From positions 1-42,638 of the forward strand of contig JBGVPL010000050.1 in assembly GCA_045126975.1 (NCBI GenBank): a DNA stretch of 42,638 nucleotides, written 5' to 3'. Position numbers and translations under genes: made by a program. Below are positions 26,424 through 38,900 of this stretch, in pieces (within the stretch, counting starts at the first letter, position 1; the number at the start of each line of letters is the position of its first letter). This DNA is from Aphodosoma sp045126975 (lineage in GTDB: Bacteria; Bacteroidota; Bacteroidia; Bacteroidales; Paludibacteraceae). A model generated the notes under the pieces. It saw nothing but the letters and a program-made list of their open reading frames with translations. It was not told where the DNA came from and did not search any database.

Positions 26424-29400
26424 ATGAAAAAATTCAAAGAGTATGGCGGACTAAATTTGTCCGAAGTGAATAAGAGAATGTTGGAGGATTGGGATGCTAA
26501 AGAGTTATTCCTCAAGAGTGTAAGTGAACGTGAAGGTTGTCCTTCGTTTGTGTTCTATGAAGGACCACCTTCGGCTAATGGTATGCCCGGTATTCACCAC
26601 GTTATGGCGCGTACTATCAAAGATACTTTCTGTCGCTATAAAACTATGCAAGGTTTCCAAGTGAAACGTAAAGCAGGTTGGGATACTCACGGTCTCCCTG
26701 TTGAACTTGGTGTGGAAAAACGTCTCGGTATCACTAAAGAAGATATTGGTAAAAAGATTTCAGTTGATGAATATAATGCTGCTTGTCGTGCTGACGTTAT
26801 GAAATATACTCGTGAGTGGGAAGATTTGACTCACAAAATGGGTTATTGGGTAGATATGAACGACCCATATATCACTTACGACAACAAATATATCGAAACT
26901 CTTTGGTGGTTGCTCAAACAATTGTATAACAAAGGCTTGTTGTATAAAGGTTATACAATCCAACCATATTCGCCTGCTGCTGGTACTGGTCTTTCTACTC
27001 ACGAATTGAACCAACCAGGTTGCTATCGCGATGTGAAAGATACTACTTGTACTGCCCAATTCAAAGCGAAAAAGGTAAATGGTTTCGACAACCTCAAAGG
27101 CGATGTGTATTTCTTGGCTTGGACAACTACTCCTTGGACTTTGCCATCAAACACAGCACTTTGCGTTGGTCCAAAAATCGAATATCTCGCAGTAGAATCT
27201 TTTAATCCATATACAGGTATCCCTGCTACATATATCGTTGCTAAACCTTTGTTTGCTTCGTTGTTTAATCCAAAAGCGGCCGAAGTAGCAATGGAAGACT
27301 ACAAACCAGGCGACAAACTTGTGCCTTACCGTGTAGTTGGCGAATGTATGGGCGTTGACTTGGTTGACTCTGAATACGAACAACTTATCCCATGGGTAAA
27401 CCCAGGCGAAGGTGCGTTCCGCGTAATTCAAGGCGATTACGTAACAACTGAAGATGGTACTGGTATCGTGCATATTGCGCCTACATTTGGTGCAGATGAC
27501 GCATTCGTGGCTAAAAAAGCTGGCGTGCCAGGTCTTACTATGACAACAGCCAAAGGCGAAACTCGCCCTATGGTAGATATGACAGGTAAATTCTTCCTTC
27601 TCGAAGATCTCGATGCAGATTTTGTTAAAGCTAACGTAAATATTGAAGCATATAAAGAGTTTGCAGGACGTTTTGTGAAAAACGCATACGACCCAGCACT
27701 TACTGATGCTGATGAAACTCTCGATGTGGCTATCTGTATGATGCTGAAACAACAAAACCTTGTGTTCCGCATCGAAAAACATGTCCACAACTATCCTCAT
27801 TGCTGGCGTACAGACAAACCAGTGCTATATTACCCACTCGACTCATGGTTTATCCGTACAACTGCTGTACGTGACGAGATGATTGCTCTTAATGAAACAA
27901 TCAATTGGAAACCACAATCAACAGGTACAGGACGTTTCGGCAAATGGCTTGAAAATCTTCAAGATTGGAACCTCTCTCGTTCGCGTTATTGGGGTACTCC
28001 ACTTCCAATTTGGCGCACCGAAGATGGTTCAGAAGAAAAATGTATTGGTTCGGTAGAAGAGTTGATGGGCGAAATTGAGAAATCTATCGCTGCAGGTTTC
28101 ATGACTGAAAATCCTTACAAAAATTTCCGTCTCGGCGATATGAGCAAAGAGAACTGGGACCCTAAAAATATCGACCTTCACCGTCCTTATGTTGATGGTA
28201 TTGTGCTTGTGTCTGAGGCTGGCAAACCAATGAAACGCGAACTTGACCTTATCGATGTTTGGTTCGATTCAGGTGCTATGCCATACGCTCAAATCCACTA
28301 TCCATTCGAAAATAAAGAGGCGTTCGACTCTAAATCAGTATATCCAGCCGACTTTATCTCTGAAGGTGTTGACCAAACTCGTGGTTGGTTCTTTACTCTC
28401 CATGCAATCGGTACAATGGTATTCAATTCTGTAGCATTCAAAAACGTTATTTCTAACGGTTTGGTGCTTGACAAGAATGGTAACAAGATGTCGAAACGCC
28501 TTGGTAATGCTGTTGACCCATTCTCTACAATCGAGAAATATGGTTCTGACCCATTGCGTTGGTACATGATGACAAACGCATCGCCTTGGGATAACCTCAA
28601 ATTCGACGTTGACGGAGTAGAAGAGGTACGTCGTAAATTCTTCGGTACACTCTATAACACTTATTCTTTCTTTGCTCTTTATGCAAATGTTGATGGATTT
28701 GAATATAAAGAGGCTGATGTTCCAGTGGCAGAACGCCCTGAAATCGACCGTTGGATTCTTTCTCTCTTAAATACATTAGTGAAAGAGTGCACTGAGCATT
28801 TCGAAAACTACGAACCAACTCGTGCTGGTCGTGCAATTCAAGATTTTGTAGGTGAAAATCTTTCTAACTGGTACGTACGTCTCAACCGTAAACGCTATTG
28901 GGGTGGCGAATATAATACAGATAAAATCTCTGCCTATCAAACTCTCTATACATGTCTTGCTACAGTGGCAAAACTTATGGCTCCTATCGCTCCATTCTTT
29001 GCCGACCAATTGTATCTCGATTTGAATGCTGCAACAGGCAAAGAGACTGCTGAGTCAGTTCACTTAGCTAAATTCCCTGTATGTGACGAAACACTTATCG
29101 ATAAAAACCTTGAAGAGTGTATGCAACTTGCACAACAATCATCTTCTATGATTTTGGCATTGCGTCGTAAAGCAGAGAAAAAAGTGCGTCAACCACTTCA
29201 AAAAGCAGTTATCCCTGCAGCCGATGATAAAACACGTGAGCAACTTTCATATATTGCCGACCTTATCAAAACTGAGGTTAATGTGAAAGAACTCGAAATT
29301 GTTTCGGCTGACAATTCTTCTATTTCACTTGTTAAACGTATCAAACCTAACTTTAAAACTCTTGGTAAGAAATATGGTAAACAGATGAAAGAGATTGCAG

Positions 29401-29852
29401 CAGCAATCACTGCATGGGACCAAGCAGCTATTTCGGCTATTGAACGCAATGGTTTGGCTGAATTGGCTTTGGCTTCGGGTGCAGTAGTTGTAGAGCTTGC
29501 CGATGTTGAGATTGCAACAGAAGATATGCCAGGTTGGTTGGTTGCTAACGAAGGTACACTTACTATTGCGCTTGACGTAACTGTAACAGAAGAACTTCGT
29601 CAAGAAGGTATTGCACGTGAACTTGTTAATCGTATTCAAAACATCCGTAAGTCTAATGGTTACGAAATCACCGATAAGATTGTTGTTGAAATCGAACGTC
29701 TTGATGCAATCAACGATGCAGTAGTAAATTACACTGAATATATCGGCGGACAAGTGCTTGCTAATGAAATCAAATTGGTAGATGCTATTGTCGAAGCTAC
29801 AGAACTCGACTTTGAAGAATATGTAGTGAAAGTAGCAGTGAAAAAAGTATAA
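26424..29852 (+). CDS. ileS: Isoleucyl-tRNA synthetase, type 2, with GIHH signature
   Basis: 1,142 aa, class I aminoacyl-tRNA synthetase that charges tRNA(Ile) in the cytoplasm. The first signature reads PPSANGMPGIHHV, so the HxGH motif appears as GIHH (residues 56-59). The editing domain (CP1) includes TTPWTLPSNTALCVGP (about 234-249) and the conserved GTGIVHIAPTFGADDA segment. The second signature is KMSKR (about 688-692) in DKNGNKMSKRLGN. A long C-terminal tRNA-binding extension follows, typical of the eukaryote-like type 2 enzymes. The swapped motif is one reported for mupirocin hyper-resistant type 2 enzymes. The gene has its own promoter, a repeat-rich leader and a perfect terminator. 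Identity is certain. Confidence 0.97.
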   Translation: MKKFKEYGGLNLSEVNKRMLEDWDAKELFLKSVSEREGCPSFVFYEGPPSANGMPGIHHVMARTIKDTFCRYKTMQGFQVKRKAGWDTHGLPVELGVEKRLGITKEDIGKKISVDEYNAACRADVMKYTREWEDLTHKMGYWVDMNDPYITYDNKYIETLWWLLKQLYNKGLLYKGYTIQPYSPAAGTGLSTHELNQPGCYRDVKDTTCTAQFKAKKVNGFDNLKGDVYFLAWTTTPWTLPSNTALCVGPKIEYLAVESFNPYTGIPATYIVAKPLFASLFNPKAAEVAMEDYKPGDKLVPYRVVGECMGVDLVDSEYEQLIPWVNPGEGAFRVIQGDYVTTEDGTGIVHIAPTFGADDAFVAKKAGVPGLTMTTAKGETRPMVDMTGKFFLLEDLDADFVKANVNIEAYKEFAGRFVKNAYDPALTDADETLDVAICMMLKQQNLVFRIEKHVHNYPHCWRTDKPVLYYPLDSWFIRTTAVRDEMIALNETINWKPQSTGTGRFGKWLENLQDWNLSRSRYWGTPLPIWRTEDGSEEKCIGSVEELMGEIEKSIAAGFMTENPYKNFRLGDMSKENWDPKNIDLHRPYVDGIVLVSEAGKPMKRELDLIDVWFDSGAMPYAQIHYPFENKEAFDSKSVYPADFISEGVDQTRGWFFTLHAIGTMVFNSVAFKNVISNGLVLDKNGNKMSKRLGNAVDPFSTIEKYGSDPLRWYMMTNASPWDNLKFDVDGVEEVRRKFFGTLYNTYSFFALYANVDGFEYKEADVPVAERPEIDRWILSLLNTLVKECTEHFENYEPTRAGRAIQDFVGENLSNWYVRLNRKRYWGGEYNTDKISAYQTLYTCLATVAKLMAPIAPFFADQLYLDLNAATGKETAESVHLAKFPVCDETLIDKNLEECMQLAQQSSSMILALRRKAEKKVRQPLQKAVIPAADDKTREQLSYIADLIKTEVNVKELEIVSADNSSISLVKRIKPNFKTLGKKYGKQMKEIAAAITAWDQAAISAIERNGLAELALASGAVVVELADVEIATEDMPGWLVANEGTLTIALDVTVTEELRQEGIARELVNRIQNIRKSNGYEITDKIVVEIERLDAINDAVVNYTEYIGGQVLANEIKLVDAIVEATELDFEEYVVKVAVKKV

Positions 29853-29873
29853 TATAATTGATTTGTATAATTT

Positions 29874-29910
29874 AATAGGTTAACTTTTAGTAAGTTAACC
29901 TATTTTTTTT
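29874..29910 (+). terminator. Terminator of ileS
   Basis: Perfect 13-bp stem AATAGGTTAACTT (29874-29886) with AAGTTAACCTATT (29892-29904), a 5-base loop and a run of T. Confidence 0.92.
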
Positions 29911-29913
29911 GTA

Positions 29914-29945
29914 TTTGCCATTTTAAAGTATTTTTATTATATTTG
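29914..29945 (+). promoter_or_regulatory. Promoter of the 3,522-aa surface protein gene
   Basis: TTTG (29914-29917), 20 bases, TATATTTG (29938-29945). The ATG is 46 bases after the box. Confidence 0.65.
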
Positions 29946-29991
29946 CATGTTGAATTATAATGTTGATTACTAATAATAAATCTATATATCT

Positions 29992-32900
29992 ATGTTTAAG
30001 CGAATTACAAATTATGTTATTTTGATTGTTTCTTTTGTGCTTTTTGCATCAAATGTAAGTGCACAGTTAAATGAAACATTTGACAATCTTCGCTATGGAG
30101 TTCCAAATGGTTGGGATAATAGCGATTATGTTTCTGGTTTAGAACAATGGTCTTATTATGCTTCTGGGTTTAATGGTACATCTGCGGTGGCGTGTCAAGC
30201 TGTTGATGGATCTCAAAAGGGTTATGCTATTTTGAAAACTCCTGCGTTGAGTAATTTGCCTGCTGGCTGTCAATTATCTTTTAATGTTAATGCTCCTGCT
30301 CAAATAGCTCAAATGTCTGTTTCTTTGAAATATGGTGCTAAGGAGTTTACTTTAGGTAAGGTGCAAACTAAAGGCTGGACTGAACTCTCTTATGACTTGT
30401 CTGCATATGCAGGTTATACTGTGACAATATGTTTTCGCATAGACTGCGGTGGCAAAGGTTCTTATGCGACAGAATGGTGTATTGTTGATAATGTCAAGGT
30501 TGCAACTAAACCGAATTGTGCTCGTCCTATAGATTTGTCTGTAATGTCGGTTAATCAAAATAAGGTTTCTCTTATTTGGTCAATGAGCAAAGATGGTGCA
30601 AAATCTCCAGACTTTGATTTGGTGGTTAAGGATTTGAAAACAAATACTAATGTCTTTAATCAAACTATCGTTACCGAGGATTATATGTATGAGGTTGAAG
30701 GCTTGACACCTTCTACTAATTACGAGGTTGTATTAAAGACTAATTGTAGTGCTTCAGGACAAGGTATTTCTGATTTTGCGACTGTGAAATTTACGACATT
30801 ATGTCCAAATCAAAATTTGCCATACTCACATTCTTTTGACGGTTGGAATACTTTGCCTGATTGTTGGTTAGGTTCAAAATCTGGTGTATCTGTGCAAGAG
30901 GCTATTAAAATTGGAGCTTCAGCTGTTAAGTTGACATCAACAAATTCTTCAGAGGCATATCTTATTTCTCCACAATTAAATAAGGCTGCTAATAATATTG
31001 AAATAGGAATGAGTGTTTACGGAAAAAAGGGCACAAAATACTCTATTTTCTTAACTCCCGATCCTACAGATATGTCGCAAGCTATACCTTTGTGGGAAAA
31101 TATTGAAATTCAAAAAAATAATGAATGGGATGATTTGACATTTAATACGCTTGTTACTGATTTGACAGATGTTGGTATGGCTGTGGTTGTATTTATGCCC
31201 TCTGGTGTAGATGCTACAATGTATGTAGATAATATCAAATTTTCTACAGCTCCAACTTGTCCAAAATTGGAAAGTTTGAGAGAAATAGTCTCTGATTCTA
31301 CTTTTACTACAATTGATTGGAATGAATATATCGAGGTTGGCAATTATGAGGTTTTAGTCTCTAAAGATAGTATCGGAAAATCTCAAGTTGCCGATAGAGA
31401 TTCGGTTATAACTATCTCTAAATCTTATAACGTTAATTCTCATCCTTGTACTATAGATGGGTTAGATAAAAATAAAGCATACACTATTAAGGTGCGTGCT
31501 ATATGTAGCGAAAATGATACTTCTAAATGGAGTAGTTCTATATCTATACATACTTCTTGTGGTTCAAGAGAAGATGCTATCTTCTTTGAAGGTTTTGAGT
31601 CTGGCATATTTCCTCCTGAATGTTGGTTCTCTCGTCAAACAATAAAACCTACACCTACTGGTGGTTTGTCGTCTGGTATAGATTATGGTGATGAAGCTTG
31701 GACTTTAGGTAAAAAAATGACAGGAGGTTATGATGAGATACATGATGGTAAATATTCTGCTAAGTTACGTGATACAAAAGCTGGTATTCATACTATATTA
31801 GTTACTCAGCCTATATATGTCGATATTCCAACTCATTACGATTTATCATTGTGGGTGTATCGTGATGCAGTTTATGCTTATGCGGCAAAAGAGCATGAAG
31901 GTTTGAATATTTGGGTTAACAATCGCCCTGATACTATTGGAGGTACAAAATTAGGCTTTATTAATAGTATCTATACAATGTATCCTATAGAGGAACAAGA
32001 GGGTTGGTATCAATATGAATATAATATTCCTTTGGCAGGTAATGTATATATTATTTTTGAAGGTGTGAGTGGTGGTTCGTATGGTACATTTATCGATGAT
32101 GTAGAGGTTAAATTGGCTCCATTATGTCGTAAGGTTTCTGATATTAAATTGAGCGATATAACTACAAATTCAGTAAAATTGTCGTGGACTAAAGGATTGA
32201 ATGAATCTAAATGGAATGTAAGATACACGTTGGTGAGTGGACAACATGAAATATCTAATGCTGTGGTTGTTGAAGGTAATCCTGAATTGGATATTACAAG
32301 CTTATCTCCTGGTGCCCAATACACAATCAATGCACGTGTTGTCTCAAATTGTGGTGCAGATGATATGGGCGAGCCTGTTGAGTTTACTCAAAAGTTTGAG
32401 ACCGACTGTGATGCTATAAGCATGTTGCCTTACATTCAAACATTTGATGAAGAACGTTTTCCACCTCATTGTTGGCGTCAATATCAAAGTCAAGCGTATG
32501 GCAATCCAAATGATATGTTTGCTTCTGACTATGGTGATGCAGCTTGGATGCGAAATGATGATAAATTCTGGAATCCTGAACTTATCAAATCTGGTGCGGC
32601 ATCGGCTAAGTTGCAAGCTTCAAGTGCTGGTATTAAATCAGCTTTGGTAACTCCTCAGTTTACTTTTGCTTCAGGCAAAGAGTATGTAGTTTCGTTCTGG
32701 TTCTATCGTATGCCAGAACCTAAAGATATGGATAATACTTCTGCTGTTGATAATGAGGGATTGAATATTTTGGTTAATGATCAACCTAATGTTGATAATG
32801 CTACTAAATTAGGTTATATCAATGTTGGTAGTCAGTTCGCTCCAAAAGTAGAACAAGAGGGTTGGTATAAATACGAATTTACTATTACTGCGTCAGGCAA

Positions 32901-35900
32901 TAAATATGTAATTTTAGAAGGTGTGCATCAAGGTACAATGGCGATGTATATCGATAACGTTGTGATACGTGAGAAGACATTGTGTGATTATATGGACGTC
33001 AAGATTGACTCTATAAAAACGAATGTGGCTCGTGTAACAAATTTAACTTCTGACGTTGATGTATGGCAAGTTAGTGTTGGTTTACCTGGATTTAATCCTA
33101 ACACAGGAAATCTTTTTGATGCAACAGGTTCGAGTGTTACTATTACAGATTTGACTCCTCAAACTGATTATGAGTTGTATGCTCGTCGTAAATGTGCTGA
33201 TGGTACATACGGACCATGGAGTGAGTTTGTTCTTCAATTCTCTACTCAATGTGCTCCTATTGTAGTTGATTTTGATAATCCATTCTTCGAAGGATTTGAG
33301 AATTTTACAGTTGATGAATATGTTTTTGGTTGTTATCAACAAGTTGCCAACGTTTCTGCTGAAGGTATATTTTCTGCAAAAACAGAAACGTATAATGATG
33401 ATGGTGTAATCACAATGACTCCTTATGAAGGAAGTATGTTTGCAGCATTGCCTTATAATAACGATACATGGCTCTTCCGCCCATTTTATTTGAAGGCTAA
33501 TAGCAATTATGAGGTGACGGTTATGGCTCGTCAAGATTGTGATTTTGGTATGAATTTGAGCTTGGCTTATTTTATTGAACCTGAAGTGTCGATGCTTGTT
33601 GATACAATGGTAACACAAGAGCTTGTGAGCGATTGGCGTGAGTACAAAGGTTGGATAAATGCGCCTGAAGATGGTGTATATTATATAGGTATAAACACAA
33701 TTACTTGGGGTATATCTGTTCAACAAAATAATTCTGTTATTGATAATTTCAGTGTTAAAGAGATCGAATGTGCTCCTCCGGTTCAAATTAAAGAATCTAA
33801 AATTACTGCAAAATCTGCTGAGGTAGATTTCCATTCTATTGCAGATGTTTGGGAAGTTAAAGTGGCAAGTGTCAATTTCGACCCAGAATATGGTGTGGCG
33901 GATATTGCTCACGACACAATACGTGAAAAACACTATGAAATCAATGGTTTGCAAACAAATAAAGAGTATTACTATTCTTTCCGCTCTTTGTGTGCTGAAC
34001 CAAGCGAATGGAGTCATGTGAAGACATTCCGCACAATATGTTCTACTTTCGAATTGCCTTATTATGATAATTTTGAAGATCCAGAATTGAACAATATTGT
34101 TTGTTGGTCTTCTAATTTGACAAATGAGTACACAAGTAAATCTGAACCATCTAATTATGTGGCATATAGTGGTCAAGTTTCATTCAAAATGTATGAATCA
34201 ATGACTATTTTGCCTGAATTTAATGTTTCGTCATTGGCTAATTATCTTGTGAAGGGATATGTACATGCTTCTAAAGACAATGCTCATATTTCAGTAGGTG
34301 TAGTAAAAGATATTGCAAATCCATTAGAAACATTTGAGTCTGTAGCAGATGTAATTGTGCGTAAAAGCTATGAATGGAGCGAGTTCATTGCTTATCTTTC
34401 GGATTTAGCAAAGCCTGATTTTGCTGAATTTGCAGATGCTAAATATATAGCGTTTGTCGTTGGTAATGGCACTGAGTTCTTTATTGACGATTTAGAGGTT
34501 ATCGAAATACCTACTTGTTTGTCTCCAACAGAGGTGTATATCGAAAATGTTACTACAAATAGTTGTGAAATTCGTTGGTATGAAAATGGATCTGCAACTA
34601 AATGGCAAGTAAATGGTTATTATAAGAGTGAGTTAGTAGTTGATACTATTGTAACAACCAATCCTGCTACTATTTTAGGCTTGAATCCTGCATCGACATA
34701 TAATTTTGAGATTCGTGCAATTTGTTCGGATGTAGATAAGAGCTGGTGGTCGAAAGCTGGAGAAGTAACAACTGAGTGTGCTTCTTATGGATTGCCATAC
34801 GACCAAACATTTATTGGTACAGGGCATCCTCAATGTTGGAAACAAGGATTGGCATATCCAAATAAAGAGGGCAACTATTGGGTACACACGACAGATGCTT
34901 ATTATTATAAACAACCATACGATGTGGATGATTATAATCAAATCGTTTATTTGAAGGATTATACATCAATGGTGGTTTCTCCAATCATTAGTTTGAAAGA
35001 TGTTTCAGATGCATTGTTGTCTTTTGATTTGTATAATGAAAATAGTGGTAACATTCGTATCTTATTGTCGAAAGATGGCGGAACCAATTTTGACATTGTC
35101 TTAGGTAGTGGTTATACATCTATGACGGATACTATGTCATTGCATTTTAATTTGTCGGAATATGTAGGTAATGATATTTGTGTCGGAATCGAGGCTACTT
35201 CTTCTGGTTTTGCAGGCTCATTTGTTTTGATTGATAATTTCTCAATTGAAGAAGTGCAAAACTGTAAACGTCCTGTAGATACAAAACTCATTGTGGCGTA
35301 TGACACTTTTGCTAAATTTACATTAAATGATACTACTCTTAATTCAAAGTGGCAGTATGTTATAGGACAAGTTGGTTTTGACCCAAATAAAGCGACTCCA
35401 GTATCAATTAGTAGTAAAAACTTTGAAATACAAGGTTTGAATCCGCTTTCAAATTATGAGGTGTATGTTCGTGCCGTTTGTGGTTCTAATGCTTATAGTG
35501 ATTGGCGTGGACCTCTCGAATTCCAAACAGCATGTTTGATGGATGTAGATTTCCCTTATTATGAAGGTTTCGAAGGAATAACTTCTTTGAGTGATAATTG
35601 CTTCAAACTATTTAGTTTTAAATCGTTAGAAGACCCATATCCTACAGCTGAATTAAATACTCGTACTTATGTTAGCGCAGGTACTCAAGGTTTGGTATTG
35701 GTTTCATCACCTAACAACTGTATGTATTTTGCATTACCATTGATGAGCAAACCTCTTCGCGAACTTAAAATATCATTCGATTATCGCAATGAGTATGATA
35801 ATAAACCAGAATATGCAGCAGTAGCAACTTCATTGGAGTTGGGTGTTATGGCAGATCTTAATGTTGAGCAATCCTATACGCGTCTCGTAGAGTTGCCATT

Positions 35901-38900
35901 TACATCAATTCATGGTTTTGAGTCTTATTTCTACTCATTTGCTGATGCCGATGCGAAGATTGATTTGAGTGATAAATATATCGTATTCCGATATAATAAA
36001 ACTCCTAATAAAGATAGAACAGCAATATGGGCAGGTCTTGATAATATCGAAATTGTTCCATCTGATTATTGTTATACAGTTGACGGTTTGGTTGTTTCTG
36101 AACGATTGTCTGATGGAGCTACATTGACTTGGAATCATGAAAATAGTTCGGTAACAGCGTTTGAGTATCGTCTCTTGTCTAATAATACAGAAATTAAGAC
36201 AGGAACAGTGACTACACCATCTGTATCTTTGACCGATTTGTTGCCAGCGACTAATTATCAATTTGAAGTTCGTTGTCAATGTTCTGCTGACAACTATTCT
36301 GATTGGAAAACTCTTAATTTCCGTACACTTGCATACGCTCCAACATTGCCTTATGTTTTAGGATTTGAAGATGAAGAAAGCAGTAATTGGGTATATTGTG
36401 GTGAGGGTCAAACCAACTATTTCGTTGTTGGCGAAGATAAGTTGGGTGTTAAATCAGGTAATAAAGCGTTGTATATTACAAACGATGGTCAATTGAATCA
36501 ATATTCAATTGGTAGTACATCGTCTTCGTATGTTTATCGCTTGTTCGACTTTGAACCAGGACAATATACAATCTCATATTCTTGGAAGTGTGTAGGTGAA
36601 CGTACTGATGCTTATAATGCCGATTATGGAAAAGTTTATCTTGCTCCTGTAGATAAAGATATTGTTGCAGGTAAACGTATCAGTTCTTATATGGATGCAG
36701 TTTCTGGTTGTATTATGCTTTCTAACGACAACAAAGGTTTGAATGTTTCATCAAAATGGAATGATGTCGTAGTAGATGTTGTGTTTGACAAAGCAGTTAA
36801 ATATAATTTGGTTATTGAGTGGTATAATAATGCTTCGGGAGGAGCTCAAACACCATTGGCAATAGATGATATTTCGGTTCGTAAGGTGAATTGTCCTATG
36901 CCAGAGTCGTTGAAATTGATTATGGTAGATGATGTAAATGCTAAGATTGCAATTAATACAATCTCAGATGCCGATACTTATGAATATCGCTTGTGCAAAT
37001 CTAACGATGTTGAGGATTATCTATCTATTGGTTCATCTACTACTAAAACAATAGAATTGACAGCTCTTACTCCTGCTACAGATTACTATTTGTTTGTACG
37101 TTCGGTTTGTGGCGAGGACGAAAGTTCAAATTATCAATCGATAGCATTCCGTACCGAAAAAGCTGCAGCTGTTATTCCTTATACATCTGATTTCAGTAGT
37201 GCTGATGAAAATTCACAATGGGTGATTGTTAATGGCAATCAAAAGAATGGATTTGTGATAGGTGGAGATTCAAAATCGTTGTATGTTACATCTGAACCTC
37301 AAAATGGCGAAACTGCCGTATATGGTTATGATAGTAAGATTGAGACTGCTGCGTATGCATATCGTTTGTTTAATTTCGAAAAAGGACAATATGCAATATC
37401 ATACGATTGGAAATCAGAAGGTTCTAAGTTAGATTATGGTCGTGTATTCCTTGTTCCGGCATCTTACGAAATAGAAGCTGGTAAACGTATTGGTAATGTC
37501 AATGTTACAACATATGTAGCTACGCTCCCAGCCGAATGTATAGCTCTTGATGGAGGTATATTGTCTGGTAAATTAGCAAGTAATCATGCCGAAAATCCAT
37601 TCTTTATTTCAGAACCAGGAAGATATAAACTTGTTGTTCAATGGTATAATAAAGGTGATTATACCGGTACACTTCCTTTGTGGTTGGATAATGTAGAGGT
37701 AAATAAAGAAAGCTGTGCTGTAATCGATGAATTGAAAGTTATAGATTCAGACTATCAATCTGTTACAGCAACATTCAAAAACTATAACGAATCGGCTACA
37801 GTTTGTGCTATTTCTACATCAAATAATGTTGACTTGGCATTTGCTACTGATACTACATTTACCGATACAATTTCGTTTGAAGGCTTGAATGGTAGCACTA
37901 CATATTATTTGTTTGCAAAAGCACAATGCTATGAAAATATCGCATCTGAATGGCAAATGATTTCATTTACAACTGATTGTTCTCCTATTGAGATTACAGA
38001 AGCAAATCCATATTTAGAAGGGTTTGAAAATTATCTCGATGAAACTAATTTGGATAATTGTTGGACAACATCTTATAAACATGAAGGTCAATTGGTTTAT
38101 GTTTCTTCTGATATTGATATGGGCTACAATGCTTATGCTATGGAGGGTGTTAAGTATTTGACTCTCGCTAAAGGCAATAACATAGCAAATGTTTCACGTC
38201 AGTTCCTTCTCGAAGGCGGAGTTTACTATTGTATTTCGGCATGGAGTGTTATGACGCCTGTGGCAGATAAAGAGAGTGGTCGTACAACAATTCAGTTGAA
38301 GAATGGCACAGAGGTGCTTGCAGAGCAAGAAGTAAGTGCTGAAAAATATTGCGAAGTACGTCGTGTATTTGTGCCTCGTGAAACAGGTGTTTATGATTTA
38401 GGATTTACGTTGAATGTTGGACTTTCGGTTGTTAATGCAAGTGTCGATAATTTCAAAGTTGAAGTTCTCAAATTTGGAGCCCCTGACCAATTAGAAGTTG
38501 ATTCGATCGCAAAAACTTCTGCTCAAATTTCATGGGTAGGACTTGCCGATCGTTATCAAGTGCAACTTTATAAAGAAACAGAATTGTTGGTAGATACAAA
38601 AACACAAGATTTGTCTTATACATTCAACAATTTATCTCCTGCAACAACTTATAGAGTTCGAGTACGTGGTATTATCGATAGTCCTCTTCAAGAGTCTGAT
38701 TGGATTGAGATAATGTTTACTACCGATTGTGATGTGGCATTGCCTACATTCACTCAAAACTTTGAGAATACAGCTTCTGGCTCTATCCCTGTATGTTGGG
38801 ACAATATGTCAGAAACATCGCTTGCCGATAATACTAAAAATTGGAGTGTAAAAGCCGAGAGCGGCAATAAGTCTGTTACCGTAAATACTTCAGAATTGTA

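Noticed and set aside
27147..27800. Open frame of 217 codons antisense to ileS
   Set aside because: Shadow of the conserved editing-domain codons of ileS; no recognisable protein features.
33082..34176. Long open frame of 364 codons on the - strand inside the giant gene
   Set aside because: It lies wholly antisense to strongly supported FnIII and jelly-roll domains, has odd composition rich in Ile, Cys and Arg, no domain and no promoter.
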